Below, in pieces: positions 19,413-35,039 of a stretch of DNA of 64,000 nucleotides; the first letter of the stretch is position 1, and every line of letters begins with the position of its first letter. A program made the translations under genes and the position numbers. Source of the stretch: Dermatophagoides farinae. Lineage: Eukaryota; Arthropoda; Arachnida; Sarcoptiformes; Pyroglyphidae. The notes under the pieces were generated by a model that was not told where the DNA came from, ran no database searches, and saw only the letters and a list, made by a program, of their open reading frames with translations. The DNA lies in assembly GCF_024713945.1 (NCBI RefSeq), contig NC_134680.1, forward strand, positions 1,946,001 to 2,010,000, in the 5' to 3' direction.

Positions 19413-21927
19413 TCAAATATGAGACAACATGCAACAAAGGCTTCCATCAAGAATTGTTATCAAAGAAAAAAAAACGTACAAATCACACATATTATCATTT
19501 TTTTACTTATCCATTTTTTTCAAAATTTCGATCTCGATTTATTTTCATCCATTCACATCCCATTCGATTTTTTTTTTGTTTCAATACTTCGCCATTTAAG
19601 CATAACATTAGTGTTTCATTGGTTTCGTTATTCATATATAATAATTAATAAAATATAATCATCACTATCTTATAAAATCAATAAATATGACTGATTTGTT
19701 TCCAATAAATTTTTCTTTTCTCATCGATTATGGTTTATTCTATTCTTTTAATCTGAATTTTACTGTTGAAAATGAAAAAATTGTTACAAAATGAAATTGT
19801 ACATTGATTATTTTGATTTATCACCACCAGATGACAGTCATGTCGCATTCGATATTTTTTTTTTGATTTTTAGAAATAATCCAATGATGATGAATTGAAT
19901 GAAAAACTACCACAAAAAAAACAAATAAATTTCATCGGAATTCCAACAAAAACAAAAAAAAATTCAAATACCAACATTTTCAAAGCTAATTTTAAATGCA
20001 AATTTTCAAATATAAAACAACGGAAATAATGCTTGTTAATTAAACAAATATATGGTATTGTGTTTGATGGCCATAATAATAATCATCATAATTTCCTGCG
20101 ATTTTCAAGAGTGTTAATGTTGAATTCATTGTATAAAAATTCATTAAAAATTTTTAAATAATTCTGGTTGCGAATCTCTTCAATTGTCATAATCAAACAA
20201 CAATTTGTTCTATAAAATATTGTTGATTATTCATGATATGGGCCAAACAAACATCCATTGCTTTCATTGTGTTTTATATATACACAAAGCAACCGCAATT
20301 GTTATTATTTTCTGGTTCAGAAAAACTTAATTAGATTAAAGCAAATCTTTTTTGCATCCATTTTTAATATACTAAAATTATATTGCTATGATATAGTTGT
20401 GTGTTTGTGTGTGTGTGTGTGTTCAAGAAATTCCAAAAAGAGAAATGTTTTGTTTTCCAGAATGTTTTATAGTTGTCGCCATCGATGTGTAGAATGTTGT
20501 TTGATATTTGTCTTTCTTTGTTTAATGAATCTATATATCCAAGATCCGGGATAATAAATTTTTTTTCACTAAAAATCCAAGACACACACACACACACACA
20601 TGTACATTCATTGTTAATTCAATACGGTAAACATAACTAGCATATAAAAACGGCGACTTCATAAAATGGAATGGATGAATGAATAAATGAATGAATGAAT
20701 GAATGAATGAAAACTGTGAATCAAGAAAAGATAATACCGATGAAAACGAAGAAGAAATAAACATCATCGAAAAAACGATTGGTGAAAAATATCCGGGACC
20801 TGGTACAACATAACAACAATACCAATATAAATGGAAAATTACTGAAAGACTGGATATTTTTGTGAAAAAAAAGAAAAAATATTTTTTCACATTCCGTTTC
20901 GTTTAATTTGTTCAGTCGTTTTTTTTTTGCAAATAGCAATTAGAATTAATTCAAATTGAATTGGTCTCTTGATTGTCTTCAATTATTTTTTTTTTTTGTG
21001 TTTTATCACTAGGTTTTTAATTCATTTTGGTATTATTTCAGGTTTTAATTGTTTTAACAATTGTGCCCTTGGTGATTTGATGGTCAGGATCAAATTAAAA
21101 AAGCTCAAGTATGTCAGATATTTTGAAAAATAAAATTCGTATACTGTCTCATTTAGAGGTGGTCAGGGGTTTAGTGAAAATTTCGTCAAAGATCTAAATT
21201 AGCAAAAATAACCACACACACACACACACACAATTCCCTTGTTTAAATGGTCGAAACCTTATTATTAAATTTATTCGATATTTGGGCGTGTTTATGGGGG
21301 GAGTTTCCGTCCTATCAATTCGCTTTGTGTATGTGTGATTCGGACAGTAAATCCTTTTTTTTTGCCGATCTCGGGTAACGATGACTACACACGACTACGA
21401 CGAATTGTAAAGATCTGGGATCTGGAATCCTGACATAGAACTCTGACATTTTTTTTTAACTAACTCTCTGACGTAGTCAGAATTTTTTTTCTGTTTTGTT
21501 TTCAAGGAACAGAATGACGTCGAATACACACACATACGAAGTATGTATATAGTGGCCAATATATAATGATGGTGATGTGTTCCCACAACAACAACAACAA
21601 CAACAACAAAAACGCGACAATCAAAAACAACGATAATAGCAAAAACTACTTGAATAATGGGAAAACTACATTTTTTAAGGAAAATATAAAAAAGGAAAAG
21701 AATGTTGTGTGTTTGTGAGCAGAAAGATGAAAGAAAATGTCTTGAATCTTTCTTTTATTTGTTTGTCGTCGTTTTTTCTTTTGACTTTTTATCATTCATA
21801 TGGATCATCACTATCATCATCATGATTCTGAAAATACAGAAAAATGTTCCTCTTTTGAATAAGGAAAGAGAGAGAAAAATTTAGCTTTTTTACTGGCTTC
21901 TGTTGCTGCTGGTATTATCGGTAGCAA

Positions 21928-21969
<42 letters not shown>

Positions 21970-22820
21970 AAGTGATAAACGTTGACAAAGAAAAATTCTC
22001 TTGTTGTGTGTGTGTGTGTAGTTGTTCCTGAAAGAAAAAACAGATTCCCGGGGACATTGGAGACATTCGACAATTTTCGCTTCTATTTTTTTTTTTACTG
22101 TTTTTTAATATTAAGATTCAACTTTTGACTATTGAAAGCCTCAGTCAAAAAAAAACCGCTGACATAATTCTCTTGTACATTTCTTTTTTTTTTGGCATGT
22201 TTGTCACAAAGTTCTTTTATTGGATCGGTAATGATATTTTTGCCGAAATTGTAATTTGTCACCCCGGGAAAATTGGAATTTCAATTTGTATGTGTGAAAA
22301 TAGGAACACATTTTTTTTCTTTTGATCGTTCAATAACAGGTATTCTGTGCTCCATTCACCAATAATCACTATCCGTTTATATCTTCTCACCTTTCAACTA
22401 CACCCACAAATTTTACCATCACGAAAATTCTTGCTACGATAAATCTCAACCATTCAATATTCATTTTTATTCACCTTGTTGAGAAAATCTAATTTGAAGA
22501 AATGTACGAATATTAGAAAAAAATTCACAATATGATGAAAGCTAAAAATTTGCGAGAAAAAATTCATTTTGATTCTACCATATCAGGAACAGCACTCAAA
22601 CTTGCAAGTTTATTTTCATTGCTCGGTTTGGCTTCATTGTTCTGTTGACCACTTTTAGAATCGTTCATTTTCTTTCGGCAAACGATTTTTCAATATCCGG
22701 GACCTTAACACCACAATAATTACAATTACAAATTGTTGTGTACAGATGAATTTTTGATAAGCTTTGACTTTTTTTCAATGTTCCAAAACATTATCAATTA
22801 TCATCATCGTCATCATCATT

Positions 22821-23900
22821 ATAAAACATTTATGATTAAGATTATTTTGATAATCATTAAGTTTTTGCCATCGTTGAAAGAATGAATGAACAGAAGCTAA
22901 AGTCAAAAATCATTTTCTTTCTATATTTTCCCATTTAATCGGCGAATTGTGGCCATTAAATCAATCAGGTACGGATTTTTTTCCCTCTTAATTTGCTTAT
23001 CATATAATAATAATTTATTTCAAGATGGACAATGTTAGGTTCTGGGAACAATGTGTGTATGGTCCATGTATTATTAATCACATAGAAGGTTAAAATAACA
23101 ACCTCAACACATACACACACACACACAGATGATAAACGTGGACAAAGAAAAATGAACTTTAGAAGAACAGAGTTTTTTTTTGATGTCATTTGATACTGAA
23201 TTGTGGTACAATTACAACAAAATTGAATGAAAAAATTCCAAGGAAACATTTTTTTTCTTTTGATAATGCACATTATATCTTCACCATACACAAAATGCGA
23301 AAACAAATCAATATCGAATGAGAAAATCTAAGGTCATTTTGAAAAAAAATCGCGAGAAAAAATTCATTTTTTCTACTAGATGTATATAATTTATCAGTTT
23401 GAATCAAGTCAAAGAAAAAAATCAATAAAACATTTATGATTAAGATTATTTTGATAATCATTAAGTTTTTGCCATCGTTGAAAGAATGAATGAACAGAAG
23501 CTAAAGTCAAAAATCATTTTCTTTCTATATTTTCCCATTTAATTGGCCATTAAATCAATCAGGTACGGATTTTTTCCCTCTTAATTTGCTTATCATATAA
23601 TAATAATTTATTTCAAGATGGACAATGTTAGGTTCTGGGAACAATGTGTGTATGGTCCATGTATTATTAATCACATAGAAGGAGATGTAATGGAGATGAA
23701 CTTTAGAAGAACAGAGTTTTTTTTTGATGTCATTTGATACTGAATTGTGGTACAATTACAACAAAATGAATGAAAAAATTCCAACAACAATAATAATGAC
23801 ATTTTTTCACCATACCATCATCATCGAACCAAGGTCATTTAATCGATTTACTAGATATATAATTTATCAGTTTGAATCAAGTCAAAGAAAAAAAAATAAC
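22821..23900. repeat. Local tandem duplication, about 600 bp unit
   Basis: 22821-23424 and 23425-about 23900 are two copies in direct orientation, offset by about 604 bp and nearly identical in several blocks. The second copy lacks the CA-rich segment and other pieces. This explains why two separate minus-strand open frames share a peptide beginning INNTWTIHTLFPEPN; it is not evidence for a gene. Confidence 0.85.
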
Positions 23901-25117
23901 ATCAGTAATAGCAGCGACAGCGGCAGCAACAACAACAAAAATAAAAATGAAAGAAATTTCCTTTTTCATTCTCTCAAGAGATATTCGATTATTTTCATAA
24001 AATCATAAAAAGGAATTTGTTTTGTGATTCAATGAATTCATTTATTGAATTCAATTATTAACAAATGTAAAATAATAATGAATTAGAAATGTGATGTTGA
24101 TGATCATCATCATCAATTTGTAATTCAACATGAAATGAACTAAACTCAAGATCATAAGTTTATTTTTCTTAAATTTTTCACCATAATTCCAGAATTGTAA
24201 TTATTTTCTGGTACACATGTCGTCAGCAATTAGATTGCAATATTTATTCATTACTGATTGATTGTTTGATAAAAAAAATTGTACGTTTTTCCACCATCCA
24301 CACCCTTCAAGATCATCTCCAATCGATTATTTAAATTTATTTTATGCAATAATTAATTCTTATGTCTGATTTGAATAACACAGATGGCCATGAAGATCAA
24401 TCGTTTTCATTTTTTTTGTCCATTATTGCAATAACAGTGTGTGTACCCAATGATTACGATGATGATGATGATGATAATGTACTGACCAATTGAATTTGAC
24501 ATAATAATGATTGATTGCGAGAAAATCATTGATCAATGATGATGAAAGAATGGATTGAATTAATAATTTTTGTATGTTTTTTTTGCAATCCATTTGGTTG
24601 GTTGTGTAATTTTACCATTTCCAATTCACACATATATGACGATTAATAATCAAGAAACAAGATTTTTTTTGTTGTCTGAAACTTTTTGTTTTGTTCAAAT
24701 GGAAATAAAAGAAACAGTTAATGAAGTAAATCTAGCTTTAGTTGTTTTTCCTGCCAGGATCATCATCATTATCATGGATCATGGTCTAAGATTTAATGTG
24801 TGTGTGTGTGTGGATAGTTCTTCCAGTGGATTAAACTTTATTTTAGATTTTTTAGTTGAAAATTTTAAATTTCAACTTTTAAAATTTATTCTTCACCATC
24901 AGACATTTTTAGCTTTTTATTTTTTGTTCACGGATATCTTTTTCTCTTTTTTTTGCCACTTCATTCACTGTTTCATCCTTTTTGTTGAACATTTTGCTGT
25001 TTTTGTTGTTGTTGTTGTTGTTTTTAACCATTAAATAATGATTCATATGGTTGTATTTAGCCATTGCAAAACAAAAAAAAACTTGCCCACAATAAATAAT
25101 AATATCCGAAATATCAT

Positions 25118-25148
<31 letters not shown>

Positions 25149-28100
25149 GCCATCATTATCATCATAAAGATCCATAAGTCTCAATTCATTTCAAATGTTT
25201 TTTTTTTCTTCGTTTTTTTTCCCAAAATATTGAGGTTTAGGAGAGTTTCTGGAACAAAAATTGCTTTGAAAAAAAGACGAAGAAATTTTTACGGTCATTA
25301 CTTACAGTATACTGTCACTACTTTATGATAATAGTAATAATCAAATGGTCCACAACCGGATCAAAACTTTTTGTACTGAATGTTCTCATTTTATTATTAT
25401 TATTGCATAATAACCGAAAAAAAATTTGTCGTTGTTTCAGCTATTCGGTTATTCTTTTTTTTACAGCTGACTAACCGACCGAATATTTGTCCGAAATAAT
25501 AATAATAATAGAAATGGGAAACAAAAAAAATGACTTGTTTTTTCATTCGCCGTGATGAGTGTTGTTGTTGTTGTTGCCAGATAACAATGATTATTTTAAC
25601 TATTGAAATCGATCGACCATAACCACCAATGTTTTATCAGAATTTAAAATTGAAATTTTTAAAAATTTTAAATCTTATTTAAAGTTGTTTTTTATTGAAA
25701 ATTTTCATCTTTTCATTTTTGAAAAAAAAATTATTTCGTGTTCATTTGACTGATTCAATTTAATCGTTTGTGGCTGATATGTGATTGATTGATTTGATTA
25801 ATTGATATTTTGGAATCCATAGCAACCAACGTAAATGGATTTATGGTTTTTTTTTGGTTACAAACAAAATCTATATGTCCTTTTGTGTTTCTAAAGTCCA
25901 TATAATTTAAAATAAAGATTTTGCAGATGAAACTAGAATGAACAATGACAACCTAAAACAAGAAATAACCACCGCTAAAAAAAATCAATGACAACAACAC
26001 AATGATCCATGATATGGAACATAATACTAGACACGCAATTAGAATCATCATTCAATTGCTGAATGAAATGATAATATATTGTGTTACTGTGTTTCAGTCA
26101 CAGAATATTCTGTCTGTGTGTGTGTGTGTGTGTTCATAAGTTTTATTTCATTATTTTTTCTCTTGCTACTTGCCTTGTTACTTTTCAATCGAATGCTGAC
26201 AATGCGGCAATTTTTATTTCTTTTTTTCTGGTTTCATTCATTTCAATGATAGCCAGAGTTTGTCATTGTTTTTTTTTATAACGATTTTTGATTGGCTTAA
26301 AAACCATTTTCAACAACAACAACAACAACAACAAACAATTTATTTCATTCAAGGTTTTTTTCCATTTCTTTTCTTAAATTTTTTTTACGTGATTCTTATC
26401 TAATTTAATTTCGTGTAGAATTTTTTTTCCGTTATTTCTTACTTTCATAGTCAATTTCAGCCAGTCAACCACTATTTAGAATATTGTGGATTGAGAAGAA
26501 TTGAAAATTCATTTTATATTTGTATAAATACAACAGTAATATAGTTGCAAAATAACTATGTATGCAAACGAACGTAACATTTCTTTATTTCGTTTTTTTC
26601 AGAAATCTAACAATAGAAATTCATGAAGTAGAAAAAAAAGTCCACTAAAAACTTTTTCGTTTTGTTGTTGTCAATGTTCCAAATGCAAAAAAAAAATATA
26701 TATATATTCATAGAGACTATTTCAAATAAAACGGTGGCGGCTTGCACTAGTATTGTTATCCTTGTTGTTGTTGTTGTTGTTGAAAAAAATCAATCAACAT
26801 TCTCTCTTATTCGAAAAAAAGAGAAAATGTTAAGAATGGGCAAGAAAAAAAAATGACAACACATTTCCACGTAAAAACAAAAGGAAAAATTTTCAATTTT
26901 GGATCGATTTTTTTTTCTTTGTAGAATATTTTCATTGTCAGAATATACATAGCGCAAACATGTGATAAAAGATAGAATGAATGAATGAATGAATGTCATC
27001 AACAACAACAACAACAACAATTATGATGATGACACTTCTAAAAATACATTTTTTCTGTAGATATTTTCATTCAAATCAAAAAAAAAATTCATTATCATTG
27101 ATTTTCAGTATTCATTTAAAATGAAAATGAACAAAAAAAACTGATGAAAATAATTTATTCTTGTAGAATTCTCATTATTATTATTCAATCATCATCATCA
27201 TCTTGGGAATCAAGAATAAATGACAAATTCATATTTATATTATTATTATTATTGTTGATGTCATTTTGATTCTGTCAAGTTATTCTTTGTTATTATTAGT
27301 TTATTAATGGGGAAAAATGTTTTTCTAACCCAAAAGTTACTAAACTTACTAATTAGTTGCTGGGTCAAAGTTTTATCTGTGTCCAGAAGTATATGTGTTG
27401 ATGGTGATGAACAGCCAAAAAAAAATGAACATTTTGACCAGATATTTGAAAGAAAAGTTTTCTTTTCATTGTAATAATTACTTCAAAAGGAATTGACCAT
27501 GGACTGAGAAAATTTTCTCTTCCCATCCTATCTATTCATTATTTATGTTCATTATTCAATCAATGGATTTTTTTTTGTTGCTGTTTGCTGATTGAATATC
27601 GATAAATAAACTTTATAACTATATATGAGTAGTGGAGAAAAAAAAGCCCAGCAGGCACCTTTATTATGAATCATGGTTATTCTATACATCATCGTTATCA
27701 ACACTATATATATATACAATGTACATAATATCAAAAAAAATGACAGAAAAAAATTATATTTATCGAAAATTTTAGGAAAAAAAAATCGACAACGTCGACA
27801 ACGACAAGGGCACCTTGGGCACACATACTAACCGATATGGATACAGAAATGGATCGCCAACAACAACAAACCAATTTTACCGGCCAGCAAAAAAAAAAAT
27901 CTGTAAATTACCGATCGACAGCCAGACGGCAACGACAAAAATCAATGAAAAATTGTTTTGATTATAATCATAACCGTTTATGTTATGTGTATGGCTATTT
28001 TTATGATGAAAATGTATTTATGAGGACAACGTTTATTGTCAAATGGCATGGTTTTTCTTTTGGAAATAATTATTTAATTGTGAATAAGAATTCAGTTTAG

Positions 28101-29131
28101 TTTATTGAAGTTAAAATCGATGATGATGATGATGATGATGATTGTGGACGGAAATATGGCTTTATATAAAATTGTTATCATTTTGTTGCTCCTGTCAATC
28201 TTTTTTAAGTACAAGACATTTGTATTATCGATTATTGATTATTGATAGCAAGATTATGAAGCAACAAAATAATGATAATGATTAATGCTAATCTTTTTGA
28301 CGATATTTCCATCCATTAACGTAGAAAAAAGTTGTTTTTTTTCGGTTTTGTTTTTATGTTATTCATGGAGAAAGAAACTTGTCTATGGAAACTTTTCTTG
28401 GATTATTATTTGAATTTCAGGTTGATATTTTTTTTTTCTTCAAACATGCACAACAACGAAATCCACATAGTAAATTTACATTTCTGGACATTTTTTTTAA
28501 AAATTTTTTTCATGCATATCTCTGGATCACTCAACTGTAAAACTATTAGAAGAACGAAAATTGGTTCTATTTTCAAATAAATAATGGCTCTAATGTATGT
28601 TTACATTGAAACTTTTGTAATGTTTTTATTTCGAAACAAAAAAAAAATAGAAAAAATAGAAAAAAACAAAATAAACCAGATCAAATACTGGGCGTTCAAG
28701 GTTTTAAATATGAATAATTTCAAAACAACAAAAAACGAAATGTGTAAACACACCCAATCCATATTTATTTACCAAGTCATAGAATAAATTTTTCTTTATA
28801 AATGATATTATTATATTCTGACTTGTATCATCGTGTCCTGTCAGTCATAATCGAATGTCAAAAAAAATGTTGTTGTTGTTTCTGGAACAGTCAGTCATAA
28901 AAAATATATAATATTCCATTCTCTATGTTGCTGTACATTTGACCAAACTCAAGAATAAGAGGGAAAACTTTTTAGGTTCCAATTGTCAATGAAATTCTGT
29001 TGTTTATCATGATCATCATCATGATATGATATGGTTGAATATGACGATCATTTTTTTTGGGTATATATCTGGTAAAATGTGTGGTTAAAATATTTTTTTT
29101 TTTTTTGGTTTTTTTTGCATTATCGATCAAT

Positions 29132-29163
<32 letters not shown>

Positions 29164-32100
29164 ATTTTGGTCTGTCGGTCGTCATCGACATAGGAACCAA
29201 GAAAAACACCGCTATTAAATGATAATATAACCATGATATGAACCACTTGCTTTCTTTCTTCCATTTCATTTCATTTAAATAAGCTACAAAACTCAAACAA
29301 AAAAAAAGTCATTGTATCTGTAAACGCCCAAAATACACCCATTCTGTATTAAAAAGAAATACTAAAAACAGAATTTATAGAAACTAATTTTTCTTTTCAG
29401 CTGTCGATTGTCCTTGTGTTTGTGTGTATGTGTTGGCCGTGATGTTAGTGTATGGTATGGTGTCGCAATACATTCTGTACACAATAAATCCAAATGTGTG
29501 TATGTTTGGAATTCTCTAAGGATCGAAGATGAGATATGAGAAAAAGAAAGGGGACAAAAAAAACAATACTTGGACTTTTTTTTGGGTCCCGTTTTTTTTT
29601 ACCATTTTATCTATCCATTATATATATGTATCAATTCAGTATATAAACACATACGCGCACAATGCTGCAATACAGTGGTTGTATGTTTTTTCAAAGAAAA
29701 TGTTCATTGTTGATAATGGTGGTGGATACTGCGCCTATTTTTTTTTTTTTTTTTTGTTGGATATGTTTTATGTGTCTGTGTTTTGTGTGTCCTATCATTG
29801 ACATTGGACAAAATAATGATGATGATGATGATGATATCATAAGAAACCATGGAATATGCTTCATGAATTTCATGCTTGAGAATCATACCAAGAATTTAAC
29901 AAATACAGAATTTTCTACATCAAAGTAGAAGTAGTTAAATATGATAGTTGAATAGAATGTAGTAGTATCAGTAGTAGTAGTAGTAGTATTAGTTTTTTGA
30001 AATAATAAGATTCAGCAAAAAAAAAAAAAAAATACATACCAAGCAACAAAACTGAACTGAACGGAATTGAACGGTCAAAATGAGGTCATTCTTCATTTCA
30101 GTTTTCCGTTCATTCATATTCAATAATGGTACGAAAAAAAATTCCGGTTATTTTTATTTCATTTTTCTCATAGCAGAATCCGTTATTATATAGACATGTC
30201 GATTCTTTTTGTGTCTTATATATAGATTCTATTATTTTCTTCTTCTTCTTTTTTTTACGTTCACCAACATACCACATATAGAATTTGTGAATGATAAATA
30301 AAAGCCATATGTACCGCTACACTTTTTGTAAAATACGTTTTTTATTCGAAATATATATGCTTTGTCGTCATCGTGATCATCATCATCATCATCAACATCA
30401 TCAACATCATCGATAATCATCGATGATTGATTTCAATGGCAAAATAAAATAAAAAATAAATAAATACTCGTTATTATTAGCACTGAATATCGTATATATA
30501 TGAATGATGCTGAAAAAAAATATATAAATTGTTTATATCGTAAAAAATCCTAAAACAATTTAGCATTTCAAATTGCTATTGCTGCTGCAGTAGTTTTTGT
30601 TAATGATGATGACATTGATTATATTGATACCGATATTGTCCATATGCGAATAATCATTGATGAATATTGAACCAAAATCATACATCATTTGTCTACATTT
30701 TCATTGACATCATCATCATAATTTCTGTCTATTTAGTATTTGATATATCAAAATTTTATGTCATTTCATTCGCTAATGATATGTGTTTTCGATTAATGTT
30801 TTTTTTTTTAAAGATTTCTGTTCAATTTTCGGCAATGATGATGATCTGATTTATTTTATTTTGTTTGACTGATAGGGCCACCAATATCACTATTATCGAA
30901 TTTGAATTGATGAAAAGTTTTACATTTTTACCAAAAATAATCATAAATTTCAAGATAATATTATGTGATATAACCGCCCATTATGATGATGATGATGATG
31001 ATGACAGGATTATTTTTAGGATTTTTTTTTTGTCTCAATTCATATATTCAAATGGAAATACGGTAGCGCCAGAAAAAAAATACAATATTGTTCCATATAA
31101 TGAATGAAACAAATGATTAAATATTAATGATGATCATCATTTGCAAACAGAAACTGTTTGCGTGTGTGCGATTACAACAATTAGATAAATGGATTTTTTT
31201 TTTTTTTTGTTCAAGAGAACAGAAAAAAAAGAAAATTTCTAAACTTCCGAAACACACTACCAATATATACCTGAATATTTATTGAATTCTAAAACAAAAG
31301 CAAAAACAAAAAACATTCGATCGATATATCGATAATTTGTGTGTGTGTGTGGTTGTTTATGTGTAGGTTTGATTCTGGTTCATTTCCATGTAATTTTTGC
31401 TTGCTTGATTTTTGGATCATTATCATAATTATAATTATAATTATCATTAGTTTGAATTAATTTTCATTTATTCACATTTTCCTAATATAAATGTTGTTTG
31501 TTTGTCTTTATTTATTAAATATATAAACAACAACAATGATAAATGATAATAATAATAAATTAAATTGTAATACACACGAAACAAATGCAATGAAAATAAA
31601 TGACTAGATTCTAATAGATCTATATTTGTGTATCTGTATGGAGGGCAAGCAATCAAAAAATTTAAAAACAAGAACAATATATATTTTATGTTGGATAAAG
31701 TAAACTTGTATTATATTTTTATGATGATGATAATGATAATGATACCCAGAATTAAGGATTCTTTTTATCCATAATCTCATAATAATAATAATAACTGAAC
31801 TGAACTGAACAAGAAAAACAACACAAAAATGCAATTAACGGCATTTGAGAAAAAGATGAGAGAGAGAGAGAGAGAGAGAAAATTATTATTTTGTTTACTG
31901 CCTTATTATTAATATATGGCAAAATACAAAAAGTTAGATAAAGTCGCTCGATTTTTTCTGTGGAAGGTGGGTTGTTAGTTTTTTTTCTGTGCTTTAATTC
32001 TTCAATCAATATATATTCATGATGATAATGTCAACTAATTAATGGTAAAATGATAAAAACCGGTAATATTTAATGAATGTTTTGAAACACAAGTAAAAAT

Positions 32101-35031
32101 AATATATTTTGCTCAAATTCCATTAAATAATTATATCGATAATGTTTTTTCTCTATTTTTGTTTGTGTCCGGTATAAATAATAATTAAATCTAATCACGA
32201 TTTTTAATGTTTTTTTTTCAAAAAAAAAAATAGCCCAAATATTCATCATTAATGACCATATATTACACATTTTGGGTATTCATATTTGATGGTTTTTCTG
32301 TTCCTCAATCATATTATCATGGATAAAAATCAAAATTTTTTTCTTTGGTTTATTTATAATTCTGCGCATTGCACATACGCAGAATTATTCTATCATTCTT
32401 GATCAATAATAATATCCCACTACTATTACCACTAGTATGATGATTTTTTTTTTTTTTTTTGATCCAAATTCGTGATACTGACTTATGATATGACATTTTC
32501 AAAACGAAATGATGAAATTCAATTTTCATGGTTTGTTGAATATATATATTGAACACTCACCACTTCCTTTTTCTCACTCGTCATTATTATATCCGTTGCG
32601 TTTCAATTGGCAATTTACGATTCGTAAAAAAAAAATTTTTTTCATCAAGGACTCTATAGAGTGCCGCTAATACTACCACCACCACCACCACCACCACCAT
32701 CGTCAAAGACAGATCATTTTATTCCATTTTCGTTACTCTTTTTCTATTGCTTTTACCACCATTCTCATCGTCATGATGATGATGATGATCATCATCATCA
32801 TTTGATTTTTTAAATTGGGCGCCTGCTCTTTTTCTATGTTTTCAATGATAATGATAATGATAGCGGTATCATTTGTAGCCACGATGATGATGGTGGTGGT
32901 GGCCAAAATATCTGTAAGGCTTGTGTTTATGTATGCAGAGTCTATTTTCATTTTGGGAAATTTTCTTCTTTCGTTTGCCGTCATTGCAAAACGAAAAGAG
33001 AACGATGAGATGAATATATACACGTTTGAAGCTTTAGGTTTTTTAGTTTCTTTCTCGTTATACAATTTTTTTTTCTGTTGGATCGGTTCACAAACACACA
33101 CACAACAACAACAACAGCAATAACATTTACATAAAGATTCTTGATTTCTGTTGGCAATCTTTTCATTTTGTCATACAAACACTATACACACATATCATTC
33201 TCATTCTCATTCTCATTAAACACAAACACATCGACATCGACATTGGATTTCTGTGGACAACATTACCATCATTACCACGACGACGACGACCACCACCACC
33301 ACCACCACGATGAATATATTGAGGATGTGCGTCTGTTGAGTGAAAAAGAGTGAGAGAAAGTAAGAGAGAGAGAGAAAGAGAAAAAGATACAGACAAAAGC
33401 ATGCAGAAAAAATTTTGTTGAATTATAATTTTTTTTTCTATCACTTTTATCAAAGAACCGAATATGAATTTTTAAAAATTGAAATTCTTATTTATTCATT
33501 TTCATTTACCACCATAGTTTAACATAAAGACATACAAACATTTGCATTTAATTCATTCATTTTAAAATCAATCAAATTTTTAATTGAATTTTATAAAAAA
33601 TGAAAATCAAAGAATCAAATAAAAATCATAATTTTCAAAATTGTTAATTAAATTAAAAAAATGTAAGCATTTTTCAAAGAAAAATTCTCATTTTCTCTGT
33701 TTTTAGATTAATTCCAAATTTTTTTTTGTGTGTATGTTTGTGTTCGTGCGTGCGTGTTGGCTGTTTATTATTTATTGTCATTTCCTGTTTTGACCGGTTT
33801 TTCTTTTGTTTTATTTTTTTCAATCAGAAAATTTTTTTCTCACAAATAAACAACATTTTTTGATTTTCATCTTGCCTCTTTGTGATTCATCTATATATAT
33901 AATGATTATATGAGAGACAACAACTGAAACAAACAGAGAAAAAAAATCAAAAAAAAAAAAAACTTGTGGCTTGTTGTTGGTTCTCTTTCTTTCTTGCGTT
34001 GTGAATTGTGGTAATAGTTTGTGGCGCCTGTGTTCATATCGTGATTGTGGTGTTCATCGTCAGAAAAAAAAGCGTATTTGCACGTGTTTTCTCATTTTCA
34101 TCATCATTTTGTTTATGATTTGAATCATATCTGTTGTTTAAACAAAATTTTAATTCTTCATTTCTGACCACTACATCATTTAAATTTTTTTTTTCGCTAT
34201 CTCACATGTCTCTGTGTATTTATTGTCAAAAAAAAAACACAAAAAAACATTATGAAGATTGATAAATGTCATGACTTATGAGTGTGTGTGCAAAATCTTT
34301 GACTAATTGTCATTAACAACAACAACAACAAAAAAAAATTTCTTTTCAAGTGATTTTTTTCCCTTTCTTTTCATTTCTCTGTTGATTGGATGTTATCATC
34401 ATACATTTTACAAACAGACACACACTTAATCATTGAATGATCAAAAAACAGAACAAAATACCGACAACACATTGACATCATCATCATCATCATCATCATC
34501 AATAATCAATAATCATCAATCACAAATAATCGGCGTTTGACATCGAAATATTTGTAAAGAGGGAGAAAGAAAGAAAAAAAATTTTCGTCTCATTTTTTTT
34601 GTTGTTGTTGTTGTCATTTGTTTGTTTCAAATGTAAAAAATTATTTCAATGTGAATTTTTTATTTTTTCTTTTTTTTTCATTTGCACATTTTCAACACAT
34701 TCATCACTGAATTATTTAACATCTACCAAACAATTCTACAACAGTGATAGATCATCATCATTCTATTCTATTGATCTCAATGGATTTTATTTCATTTTGT
34801 TTTTATTTATTATTATTATTTTTCATATTTTTGTTTTTAAATTAACTGTTTTTCTTTGAAAAAATGTGATGCATTTAAAAAACAATAATTTTTCCAATAA
34901 CCATCATAATCATCATTTTTTTCTGGTCTCATTGTATCGAATCTATTTCGTTGTTGTTTTTTTTTTTTTTTTTTTGGTGAATCTGGACTATCGGCTCAGC
35001 ATTGAAATATCGGCTTCGGATATAGCTGCTA

Positions 35032-35039
35032 TATAAATA
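35032..35039 (+). promoter_or_regulatory. Candidate TATA box of the distal Na+/K+-ATPase promoter
   Basis: TATAAATA, preceded by two copies of a TATCGGCT-type element (34989-34996 and 35009-35016). It is 700 bp upstream of the MAKVN start codon. Position relative to a transcription start is unknown, and TATA-like strings are common in such AT-rich DNA. Confidence 0.25.

Noticed and set aside
22965-23755. Pair of minus-strand open frames sharing an identical peptide, apparent paralogues
   Set aside because: They are produced by the tandem duplication; no start context, splice logic or family motif.
32733-33453. Overlapping open frames on both strands with Met/Ile-, Arg- or His-rich runs
   Set aside because: Repeat-driven (GAT, CAC and TG microsatellites); composition follows the repeats.
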